9,097 nt of DNA, taken from NCBI GenBank assembly GCA_038058335.1, contig JBBUBI010000046.1:1-9097 (forward strand), written 5' to 3'. The notes beneath the pieces were generated by a model that saw only the letters and a list, made by a program, of their open reading frames with translations, did no database searches and had not been told where the DNA came from. Position numbers and translations under genes: made by a program. Positions within the stretch are counted from its first letter, which is position 1. Each line of letters starts with the position of its first letter. This document shows positions 1-6,233 of the stretch, one piece after another. This stretch comes from JBBTVO01 sp038058335 (lineage in GTDB: Bacteria; Patescibacteriota; Microgenomatia; Levybacterales; UBA12049).

Positions 1-5
1 AAATT

Positions 6-79
6 CCCGCATTTTTACGCCAAAGAAATTAAGAGCGAAACTCGCCAAAGGCGGCCCGCATTCCTAAGACAAAGAAATT
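6..79. repeat. Pair of imperfect 25-bp direct repeats at left edge
   Basis: Two 25-bp units, 6-30 and 55-79, both begin CCCGCATT and end CAAAGAAATT; by eye 21 of 25 positions match. They are offset by 49 bp. The interval contains a small CGCC-AAA-GGCG inverted repeat (43-53). The block lies just beyond the stop codon of the minus-strand gene at 100-504 and has no convincing reading frame. It may be the edge of a longer tandem or dispersed repeat continuing left of the window. Two copies are too few to call an array. Confidence 0.5.
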
Positions 80-99
80 GACAATTTTTACAAAAGATT

Positions 100-504
100 T
101 TAGTCGAAGATTGAGAAAATCACTCCCAGAAAGCTGAATTTTTCTTTTAGAATTTCAAAAAATCCTTTATCTTCATTTTCCGCTTTTTTTTCAGGTTTTT
201 CTGTGGGCTTAGGGGTAATTGATGGTGTAGATTCAGTATTTGAATTATTTCCTGAGACTACTTTTCCATCGACTTTGATTTCTGATTTATCATTCTCAGC
301 TTTTACTTCAATATTTCCAGCCTTGTCCGATGAATATGTAGTCACGTTGCCGTTGGTTTCGACTCTTATATCTGTTTTCACGCTATTTTGATTGCTTGAG
401 GATGAATTAACATTGGTGTTTACTTTGACAGTTGCTGTACTTTCTGCGAAGGCGATTGAGGGGGATGCAAGTAAAATTAATAAAGAAAGAACTATTCCTG
501 CCAT
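100..504 (-). CDS. Small secreted Ser/Thr-rich protein of unknown function
   Basis: This encodes 134 residues. Residues 1-20 form a signal peptide: a short N-terminus, a hydrophobic core (IVLSLLILLASP) and a probable signal peptidase I site after AFA, giving a mature start at ES. Residues 22-82 are rich in Asn, Ser, Thr and Val with alternating patterns (ATVKVNTNV, TDIRVETNG, IEVKAEN, SEIKVDG), suggesting beta-strands. A Thr/Pro/Lys/Glu linker (about 91-110) follows, then an amphipathic hydrophobic tail (GFFEILKEKFSFLGVIF, 114-130) that could lie on a membrane. The start ATG (502-504) has an extended -10 element six bases upstream and no Shine-Dalgarno, so a leaderless transcript is likely. 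I believe similar proteins recur in Microgenomates genomes, but I know no function. The gene is divergent from the truncated ileS copy. Confidence 0.8.
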   Translation of the reverse strand: MAGIVLSLLILLASPSIAFAESTATVKVNTNVNSSSSNQNSVKTDIRVETNGNVTTYSSDKAGNIEVKAENDKSEIKVDGKVVSGNNSNTESTPSITPKPTEKPEKKAENEDKGFFEILKEKFSFLGVIFSIFD

Positions 505-510
505 GTTGGT

Positions 511-519
511 ATTGTATCA
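511..519 (-). promoter_or_regulatory. Extended -10 promoter of the small secreted-protein gene
   Basis: On the minus strand the sequence reads TGATACAAT, an extended -10 (TGn plus TACAAT). Six bases separate it from the ATG at 504-502, placing the transcription start at or next to the start codon. No good -35 hexamer is visible at normal spacing, as is common for extended -10 promoters. It sits back to back with the promoter at 529-557. Confidence 0.55.
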
Positions 520-528
520 CACTCTTTC

Positions 529-557
529 TTGATACTGAGCTTAGTTTGAGATAGAAT
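529..557 (+). promoter_or_regulatory. Orphan duplicate of the ileS promoter
   Basis: TTGATA (529-534), a 17-base spacer and TAGAAT (552-557) form a sigma70-type promoter, followed after seven bases by an ATG at 565. The same architecture precedes the full ileS gene at 3342-3370, with the identical -10 and spacing. If active, it would transcribe the 24-codon ileS fragment and then run antisense into the 3' end of the convergent glycosyltransferase gene at 648-2240. Confidence 0.6.
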
Positions 558-581
558 TAAGTTTATGTTCAAGCCTGTAGA
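547..581 (+). repeat. 35-bp perfect direct repeat shared by both ileS starts
   Basis: Bases 547-581 are identical to 3360-3394, covering the -10 element, the start codon and the first five codons plus two bases of the sixth. Outside this core the similarity continues at a lower level, from about 526 to 636 against 3339 to 3449. By my count 84 of 102 positions match from the -35 to codon 22. The two copies lie in the same orientation and bracket the glycosyltransferase pair, so recombination between them would remove about 2.8 kb and leave an intact hybrid ileS. Confidence 0.8.
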
Positions 582-639
582 TCCTAAAGTTAATTTCCCA
601 AATCTAGAAGATGAAATCTTGGCTTTCTGGAAAAAATAA
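565..639 (+). pseudogene. Truncated ileS 5' fragment, 24 codons plus stop
   Basis: The ATG at 565 opens a reading frame starting MFKPVDPKVNFPNLE that runs for 24 codons to TAA at 637-639. The first 15 residues equal the IleRS N-terminus encoded at 3378. Differences from the full copy are mostly silent (GAT/GAC, TTC/TTT, GAA/GAG, ATC/ATT, TTG/CTT), with three amino-acid changes (D for E at 16, A for K at 20, F for Y at 21). Similarity ends in the A-run after codon 22: six As here against eight in the full gene. The pattern points to a true ileS start from a related allele rather than a decaying copy. It is most likely a remnant, but a translated 24-residue peptide cannot be excluded because its promoter and start codon are intact. 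Confidence 0.75.
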
Positions 640-647
640 ACCCCAAA

Positions 648-2240
648 TCAAAATTTGAATATTAGAATTGATCCGCCAATTATCTCTGTGGGTCTTTTAT
701 TTTTTAATTTTGGATTATCATAATATCCACACAGATACCAACATGTACCACTAATGGCTACAGTTGTGTTTTTGCTAATCTTAAGTTCATGGTGCGGCTT
801 GCCATCTGTAGAGCTATGATAATTTCTTAGTCTTTCGTAAGATATCCCATATGCGGATGGCGATGTGTCACCAAAATAAGCAAGTTGTAATTTTTGTTTC
901 GGATTATTATCTTGATATTGTTTTAATTTAATAAGACCTTGCCCCCAGTCATAATTCGAGTCAAAAACATACGAATACCCCTTTTTATATCCGCCTAAAG
1001 TTAAATTAATATAGGAAATAAAATGAGGAAAAGAAGAAATGCTTTCTATCATATACCAGGCGATGACCACAGAAAGTGCAATGACTTTAAAATAGTTATG
1101 TTTAGTTTTTAGTAAGACAGTCTGGCTTGAATAAATAATTATTAAAGGAATTACAGGAAGAATATATCTATAAACAATCGTGGCATTTGTCGCAATCACC
1201 AAAATAATTATAGAGATTATAGGAATAAGTAGGATTGAATCGCTTACCACTCTTTTTCTAAAAATAAATAGAGTAGTGAAAAAAAGAATAAGAAGAGGAA
1301 ATGGAGTTTTTATGAAGATGAGTGGAATAAAGTAGTAGCCTGAGTGCCCGTTATGGGAAATATTTCCCATAATCATTGAGTCTCTTCTGTAAAGTCCGGA
1401 ATAGTTATAAACAAATTGTTGTTTAATTGAGCTAATGTAGCTTCCCAGAGGAAAAGGCTGATTAAGAGCAAATTTGACAAGATTATCATACTGTGCGATT
1501 TTTATAGCAGGGCGGTTAGCATCAAATCTATTTCCAGGTAGCGGTTCAAATTTAAAAAAATATGTTCCCCAGAGGGACAATGAGCAAGATACAAAAAACA
1601 ACAATGCGAATAAAAGTTTATGTTTGATAGAAGTAATATTTAGCAGGTTTTTAAAGTGATATTTCTTGATGAGTAGAATAGTAAGGGGAAAAAATAAAAA
1701 AAGCAGAGCGGTTGTTTTCGTTGACAAAAGGAGACCTATGAGTATGCCAAAAACTATAATCTTTCTAGGAGTAAAGCTGTTCTGCCATTCGTAATATGTG
1801 TAAATCGTCAAAATGTAGAAAAAAGTAAAAATTATATCTGATTGCGCATAATGCCCATTTGCAAGAATATTTGGTTCAAGTATAAAAAGAAATAAAGCTA
1901 ATAATGCTCCTGATTTACCATACAATTTTTTGGAAAAAAGATAAACTAAAAATCCCAAGCCCAGAGTAAATGTAATAACTACAAAACGTGGCCAAAACAA
2001 AGTGAGATCGCTGAAGACAGCGTTCTTATTTAATATCGCTGGTAATGCAATTAGTTCTCTTGCAAAAGGAGGATTGAAAGGATCAAATCTAAAATCATGG
2101 TGAACAACAAATTCGTAGCCGGCATTTACATGAGTTATTTCGTCATAAACGCGTGATTCAGACAAAGCAGCGGATAAAAGAAAAATGAGCATTATTATTG
2201 GAAGCAATATTAAAGGAAATAATTTAATTAAGATTGACAT
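648..2240 (-). CDS. PMT/ArnT-like (GT-C) membrane glycosyltransferase
   Basis: This is a 530-residue polytopic membrane protein of the dolichyl- or undecaprenyl-phosphate-sugar dependent GT-C class (GT39/ArnT-like). After a first membrane helix (about 5-26) comes an acidic pair D33-E34 in YDEITHVNAGYEF, the usual site of the catalytic acidic residue in the first outer loop. It is followed by FNPPFARE (55-62), matching the family's HPPLxK-type segment. Multiple hydrophobic helices follow. The C-terminal part carries FDSNYDWGQGLIKLKQY and YFGDTSPSAYGI, which are typical of bacterial relatives annotated as phospholipid-carrier-dependent glycosyltransferases. The expected role is transfer of a sugar from a lipid carrier to a protein or surface glycan on the outer face; the substrate is not predictable. 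The start is ATG, five bases after the stop of the upstream glycosyltransferase gene, with only weak purines ahead. It ends in TGA nine bases from the ileS fragment, facing it. Confidence 0.85.
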   Translation of the reverse strand: MSILIKLFPLILLPIIMLIFLLSAALSESRVYDEITHVNAGYEFVVHHDFRFDPFNPPFARELIALPAILNKNAVFSDLTLFWPRFVVITFTLGLGFLVYLFSKKLYGKSGALLALFLFILEPNILANGHYAQSDIIFTFFYILTIYTYYEWQNSFTPRKIIVFGILIGLLLSTKTTALLFLFFPLTILLIKKYHFKNLLNITSIKHKLLFALLFFVSCSLSLWGTYFFKFEPLPGNRFDANRPAIKIAQYDNLVKFALNQPFPLGSYISSIKQQFVYNYSGLYRRDSMIMGNISHNGHSGYYFIPLIFIKTPFPLLILFFTTLFIFRKRVVSDSILLIPIISIIILVIATNATIVYRYILPVIPLIIIYSSQTVLLKTKHNYFKVIALSVVIAWYMIESISSFPHFISYINLTLGGYKKGYSYVFDSNYDWGQGLIKLKQYQDNNPKQKLQLAYFGDTSPSAYGISYERLRNYHSSTDGKPHHELKISKNTTVAISGTCWYLCGYYDNPKLKNKRPTEIIGGSILIFKF

Positions 2241-2245
2241 AAGTT

Positions 2246-3232
2246 CTAGCTGGCATTCTTCTTTTCAAAGAGTAGAATGGGTACTGTAAGTCCTATAATT
2301 ATTCCCGGCATAACTGGAATTGAAAATCTTCCAAATTCTTCAAGAAGCGGGGACGGTCCATATATGAGTATAAATGCTAAAGAAAATATCAACCAATAGA
2401 ATGAAATTTTAAAAATGTATTTTTTATTTTTATATTTAAGTAGAATTAAAATTGCCAAAATAAAAATAATAATATAGAAAGATCCGGAGAGGAAAATTCT
2501 ATACTGATGCCAATCTAATGATCTGGGTATATCCTGAATCAGCTGGAACAGCCCAATGGAGCTGCCAGATGCGCCTCCAATCTTCGGGTAAATTAAAATT
2601 TGATGAAAAATATTGTCAAAAATTATTTTGTTGTAAATTATTAGAATTGATAAAGTTGACAAGAATCCTAAGATAAGCGGCAAAAGCTTGTTCTTGACGG
2701 ATCTGAAGCTTAGGATTATGAAAGATGCGATAAGGCATACCGAAATTAGCCGAACCCCTGTGCTAATACCCAATATTAATCCAGCTAGAAAAAATCTTTT
2801 CTTCATAAATAAATATAATGAAGAAAGAAGCATGAGAACAGTTAAGGGTTCAGTAGCGATTTTTATCGAAGATACAAACCACACAGGAGGGAAAAGTGAA
2901 AATAACAGAGCTGATAGTTTGTTTTTGGTAATATTCCAAAATAAAAATACAGAGAGAATGGAAGAAAAAAAACTTATTAAAACCCCTGAAAAAAGAAGAG
3001 GTAAGGAAAAAAGAGATGAAAGCCCGAGCATAAGTAGTGGATACCATGGGAAAAATCTTGAGTCTATGAAATCTGGAGCGTTAAGTAAGCCTTCCTTAAA
3101 AGCCAATGAATATCCAATATAATCATCCTGCAAAATTGAAAAGTTTGGATTATCTAAGCTATTAAAAAGAGTATAAAGCCTGATGCATAGGCCTAAGAAT
3201 ATAATTGTAAGAAGTGTTTTTTGCCTCAACAC
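2246..3232 (-). CDS. Predicted GT-C fold membrane glycosyltransferase
   Basis: This 328-residue polytopic protein has about eight to ten hydrophobic segments. An acidic pair D36-D37 (LQDDYIGYSLAF) in the first non-membrane loop is in the position expected for a GT-C catalytic acid. RFFPWYPLLM, TEPLTVLMLLSSLYLF, AGLILGISTGVRLIS and a late EEFGRFSIPVMPGI are the kind of segments found in mannosyltransferase-like GT-C proteins. It is shorter than GT39 enzymes and lacks a clear soluble C-terminal domain. The start codon is GTG at 3232-3230; the ATG two bases earlier is out of frame and soon meets a stop. The gene is first in a two-gene operon with the larger glycosyltransferase and has a strong promoter directly upstream. 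The function of this pair in surface glycosylation is inferred from fold and partnership. Exact family membership is uncertain. Confidence 0.75.
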   Translation of the reverse strand: MLRQKTLLTIIFLGLCIRLYTLFNSLDNPNFSILQDDYIGYSLAFKEGLLNAPDFIDSRFFPWYPLLMLGLSSLFSLPLLFSGVLISFFSSILSVFLFWNITKNKLSALLFSLFPPVWFVSSIKIATEPLTVLMLLSSLYLFMKKRFFLAGLILGISTGVRLISVCLIASFIILSFRSVKNKLLPLILGFLSTLSILIIYNKIIFDNIFHQILIYPKIGGASGSSIGLFQLIQDIPRSLDWHQYRIFLSGSFYIIIFILAILILLKYKNKKYIFKISFYWLIFSLAFILIYGPSPLLEEFGRFSIPVMPGIIIGLTVPILLFEKKNAS

Positions 3233-3239
3233 ATTTAAA

Positions 3240-3268
3240 ATTATAATTTAATAGTTCTTTTCGGTCAA
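3240..3268 (-). promoter_or_regulatory. Sigma70-type promoter of the glycosyltransferase operon
   Basis: Read on the minus strand: TTGACC (3268-3263), a 17-base spacer and a perfect TATAAT (3245-3240), then seven bases to the GTG start at 3232. This is the best promoter in the window and it predicts transcription starting at or within a base or two of the start codon. It is divergent from the ileS promoter about 75 bases away. Confidence 0.8.
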
Positions 3269-3341
3269 CGGAAAAGAGATTTACGAATTCCGATTATAAT
3301 AAATTTGAAGGGATATAAAGACTAAAAATTAATTAGCATTC

Positions 3342-3370
3342 TTGAACTTTAGCTTCGTATGAGATAGAAT
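3342..3370 (+). promoter_or_regulatory. Sigma70-type promoter of ileS
   Basis: TTGAAC (3342-3347), a 17-base spacer and TAGAAT (3365-3370) are followed by seven bases and then the ileS ATG at 3378. There is no room for a Shine-Dalgarno sequence between a start site about seven bases past the -10 and the ATG. The element is duplicated at 529-557. It probably drives ileS and the overlapping rodA. Confidence 0.7.
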
Positions 3371-3377
3371 TAAGTTT

Positions 3378-6233
3378 ATGTTCAAGCCTGTAGACCCTAA
3401 AGTTAATTTTCCAAATCTAGAGGAAGAAATTCTTAAGTATTGGAAAAAAAATAAAATATTTGAAAAATCAGTCGAGTCAAGACCCGCTGATAAGCGCTGG
3501 ACTTTTCTTGATGGTCCTCCATTCGTAACAGGAGTTCCTCATTATGGATCTCTTCTTTCAAGCATTCCGAAGGATCTATTCGGAAGATACTGGACAATGA
3601 AAGGTTATCGCGTGCGGCGCGTATGGGGCTGGGATGGTCATGGATTGCCAATTGAAAATAAGGTGGAGGGAAAGCTTGGTGTTGTGCGTAAGAAGGATAT
3701 CGAGGAGAAAATCGGAGTAGGAAAGTTTATCGAGGAATGTAAAAAATATGTTAACGAAGTATCGGAAGAGTGGGAATGGTATGTAGATCATATCGGCCGT
3801 TGGTCAGATTTCAAAAACGCTTACAAAACATGGAGTCTTGATTACATGGAGTCTGTTATGTGGGTTTTCAAGAATATGTATGAAAAAGGGTTTATCTATA
3901 AAGGCCTTATAGTTACTCAATACTGTCCTCATTGTGCAACTCCTATTTCAAATTTCGAAGTAGCAATGGATGCTGATAATTATAGGGAGATGTCAGATCC
4001 TGCCACGATATATAAATATAAGCTTGAGGGAGAAGAAAATACATATATTCTTGCATGGTCAACAACTCCCTGGAATAAAATCGTAACAACAGCTTTAGCA
4101 GTAAATCCTAAGCTTTCTTATGTAAAAGTTTCCCAGAATGATGAGCAATATATTCTGACAAAATCAAGGCTTGATATGCTTGAAGGTGAATATAAGATTA
4201 TAAAGGAATTAAAAGGAACCGAGTTGATCGGTAAAAAATTTGAACCGCATTACGATTATTATAGAAAAAAAGCAAAAGGAAAATTATTTGAAATAATTGG
4301 AGGAGATTTCGTTACGGCAGATGAGGGGACAGGCGTAGTTACGATTGCAGCCTACGGTGAAGAAGATCTCAAGGCTATGCAGGAACAGGGCGTGCATATA
4401 GAAATGCATCTGGATGATGAGGGAACAATTTTTTCAGACGTTCCAGAGTTTGGGGGGATGTATTATTTGAAAGCGAATAAAGCAGTAAATGAGGACTTGA
4501 AGGATAGGGGATTGGTCTATTCGGATAAAGAAGAAAAACATAATGTAGCTCTTTGCTGGAGATGTCATACAAGGCTTTATTATTCACCTATCACGGCTTG
4601 GTATGTTGATGTTCAAAAGCTTAAACCGCTGCTTAAGAAAACGAATGAAGACGTAAATTGGTTTCCTGAGCATTTCAAAACAGGGCGGTTTTTGAAAAGC
4701 CTTGAGAGCGCACCTGATTGGAATATTTCGCGAAATAGATACTGGGGATCACCGGTTCCTGTATGGGAGTGTGATTGCGGAGAAAAATTCGTCCCAGGGT
4801 CAATTCAAGAGCTTGAGGATGCATCTGGAGAAAAGATTACCGATCTTCATAAGCCCCAAATAGATGAAGTTTTTGTTGATTGCAAAAAATGCGGCAAAAA
4901 GGTTAAAAGAGTTTCGGAAGTTCTTGATAGCTGGATAGAAGCAGGATCGGCGTCTTTTGCCGAAAGGCATTTCCCATTTGATCCTTCGACCCATTCGGTA
5001 AACTCAGGACAAGCAGGCTCAGGACAAGCCGAAAAGCTTGACGATTTCTATCCGCCTGATTTTATAGCAGAATATACAGGGCAGATAAGAGCATGGTTTT
5101 ACGTACTTCATGTTATAGGAGGAGCTTTGTATGAAACTAAAGCATTCAAGAATGTGGTGGTAGAAGGTGTAATTCTCGGTACGGACGGAAGGAAAATGAG
5201 TAAAAATTACGGAAACTATCCTGATCCAAAGGAGCTTATCAAGACTTATGGAGGAGATGCTTTGAGGCTATACCTTATGGGAAGTCCGGTTATGCACGGA
5301 GAAGACATTGTGATTTCAGAGGAGCAGTACAGGAATCAAGTGAAGGGAATGATGCTTGTGCTTTGGAATATTTATAATTTTTTTGTTTCGTATGCTCTGC
5401 TTGATAAATGGAAGTATGATGGAAATGACAAATTTGTATCAAATAACGTTTTGGATAAATGGATCTTATCGTTTTTGAACCGACTTATCAAAGATGTCAC
5501 CGAATCTCTCGATAAATATGATACGGTTTTGGCAATTTCAAAAATAAATAATTTCATAAATGATCTCTCGACATGGTATATAAGAAGAAGTAGGGATAGG
5601 GCAGGATCTGGATCTGAGAATACAGAAGACAAGGAAGCTTTTTATAATACGAGCTACACAGTATTAATAGTTCTTTCAATGCTTTTGGCTCCGATAGCGC
5701 CATTTATTTCAGAGGAAATTTATCGAAATTTGACCGATGAAGAATCTGTCCATCTTCAAGATTTCCCTAAGTCCGAGGAGGTATTAATAAATAGTTCTCT
5801 TGAGGATGAAATGAATCTTGCTCGCCAGATAGTTGAAGGGATTCATTCGAAGAGAAAAGAAGCAGGAGTAAAAGTAAGACAGCCTTTGGGAAAAGTCAAA
5901 ATTAAAAATTCAAAGATTAATATTAAAAATGAAATACTAGAGATCATAAAAGCTGAAACAAATATTAAAAATATAGATATTCAAGAAGGACGCGGAAAGT
6001 TGCAGATAGATCTTGATACTGAAATTACGCAGGAATTACAAAGAGAAGGAGAGGCTCGTGATATTGCACGAAAGATTCAGGAGGAAAGGAAAAGATTAGG
6101 CACAAAGATTGATGAAAAAGTAGACGTAGAATTACCTGAATGGCCAAAAGAATTTGAAGAATATATAAAAAAGCGCGGATTTGTCGCTCACCTTACAAAA
6201 GGCACAGAATTTAAGCTCAAGCTTAATGGGTAA
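3378..6233 (+). CDS. ileS: Isoleucine--tRNA ligase (IleRS), divergent
   Basis: This class I aminoacyl-tRNA synthetase of 951 residues charges tRNA-Ile. The Rossmann core begins with FLDGPPFVTGVPHYGS, where the HIGH motif is H55-Y-G-S58, and continues with GWDGHGLPIENKV. The inserted CP1 editing domain spans about 185-400, with S228-T-T-P-W-N233 and G317-T-G-V-V-T322. The expected editing histidine position is T322, while D330 aligns with the conserved editing aspartate. Zinc-ribbon cysteine pairs occur at YCPHC, CWRC, CDC and CKKC. VLDSWIEAGS and K606-MSK-N610 complete the catalytic core. An anticodon-binding helical domain (about 665-830) and a C-terminal domain with EGEARDIARKIQEERK (type-2-like) follow. 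Residues about 535-551 are an in-frame repeat insertion. The start ATG is supported by its promoter and by conservation of the N-terminus in the truncated copy at 565. The stop TAA overlaps rodA. Confidence 0.96.
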   Translation: MFKPVDPKVNFPNLEEEILKYWKKNKIFEKSVESRPADKRWTFLDGPPFVTGVPHYGSLLSSIPKDLFGRYWTMKGYRVRRVWGWDGHGLPIENKVEGKLGVVRKKDIEEKIGVGKFIEECKKYVNEVSEEWEWYVDHIGRWSDFKNAYKTWSLDYMESVMWVFKNMYEKGFIYKGLIVTQYCPHCATPISNFEVAMDADNYREMSDPATIYKYKLEGEENTYILAWSTTPWNKIVTTALAVNPKLSYVKVSQNDEQYILTKSRLDMLEGEYKIIKELKGTELIGKKFEPHYDYYRKKAKGKLFEIIGGDFVTADEGTGVVTIAAYGEEDLKAMQEQGVHIEMHLDDEGTIFSDVPEFGGMYYLKANKAVNEDLKDRGLVYSDKEEKHNVALCWRCHTRLYYSPITAWYVDVQKLKPLLKKTNEDVNWFPEHFKTGRFLKSLESAPDWNISRNRYWGSPVPVWECDCGEKFVPGSIQELEDASGEKITDLHKPQIDEVFVDCKKCGKKVKRVSEVLDSWIEAGSASFAERHFPFDPSTHSVNSGQAGSGQAEKLDDFYPPDFIAEYTGQIRAWFYVLHVIGGALYETKAFKNVVVEGVILGTDGRKMSKNYGNYPDPKELIKTYGGDALRLYLMGSPVMHGEDIVISEEQYRNQVKGMMLVLWNIYNFFVSYALLDKWKYDGNDKFVSNNVLDKWILSFLNRLIKDVTESLDKYDTVLAISKINNFINDLSTWYIRRSRDRAGSGSENTEDKEAFYNTSYTVLIVLSMLLAPIAPFISEEIYRNLTDEESVHLQDFPKSEEVLINSSLEDEMNLARQIVEGIHSKRKEAGVKVRQPLGKVKIKNSKINIKNEILEIIKAETNIKNIDIQEGRGKLQIDLDTEITQELQREGEARDIARKIQEERKRLGTKIDEKVDVELPEWPKEFEEYIKKRGFVAHLTKGTEFKLKLNG
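4981..5030 (+). repeat. In-frame dispersed-repeat insertion in ileS with tandem SGQA units
   Basis: CTCAGGACAAGC occurs at 5003-5014 and again at 5018-5029, a 15-bp period, preceded by ATCCTTCGACCCATTCGG. The block encodes DPSTHSVNSGQAGSGQA (residues 535-551) between RHFPF and EKLDDFYPPDF, where IleRS proteins normally have a shorter loop. The CCTTCGAC...CTCAGGACAAGC type of sequence is one I recognise as a dispersed, mostly intergenic repeat in several bacterial groups including CPR genomes. That recognition is from memory. Here it preserves the reading frame and lies just before the Rossmann segment leading to KMSKN. Confidence 0.7.

Noticed and set aside
6..79. Possible CRISPR repeats
   Set aside because: Only two imperfect copies with a short interval, no cas gene and no further units in view.
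78..106. Perfect TTGACA on the plus strand at 78-83 as a promoter
   Set aside because: No -10 hexamer at 16-18 bases (the sequence there is TTAGTCGA) and no plus-strand gene follows at a matching distance.
565..639. T-box or peptide-leader attenuator controlling ileS
   Set aside because: The fragment is 2.7 kb upstream of ileS, separated by opposite-strand genes, has no run of Ile codons and no T-box sequence.
2688..3122. 144-codon open frame on the plus strand opposite the smaller glycosyltransferase
   Set aside because: It lies antisense to a convincing membrane protein, shows a biased charged composition and has no promoter or family motif.
648..3232. UGA recoded as glycine, as in Gracilibacteria or Absconditabacteria
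   Set aside because: The ORFs are complete with normal lengths under the standard code and the larger GT gene ends naturally at TGA.
500..3377. The cassette as an insertion sequence or transposon
   Set aside because: No transposase, terminal inverted repeats or short target duplication; the flanking repeats are gene fragments with homology to ileS.
500..3400. Duplicated ileS start as a simple assembly error
   Set aside because: The copies differ at about 18 of 102 positions, so this is not a duplicated read stretch; a chimera between strains remains possible and is noted in the findings.
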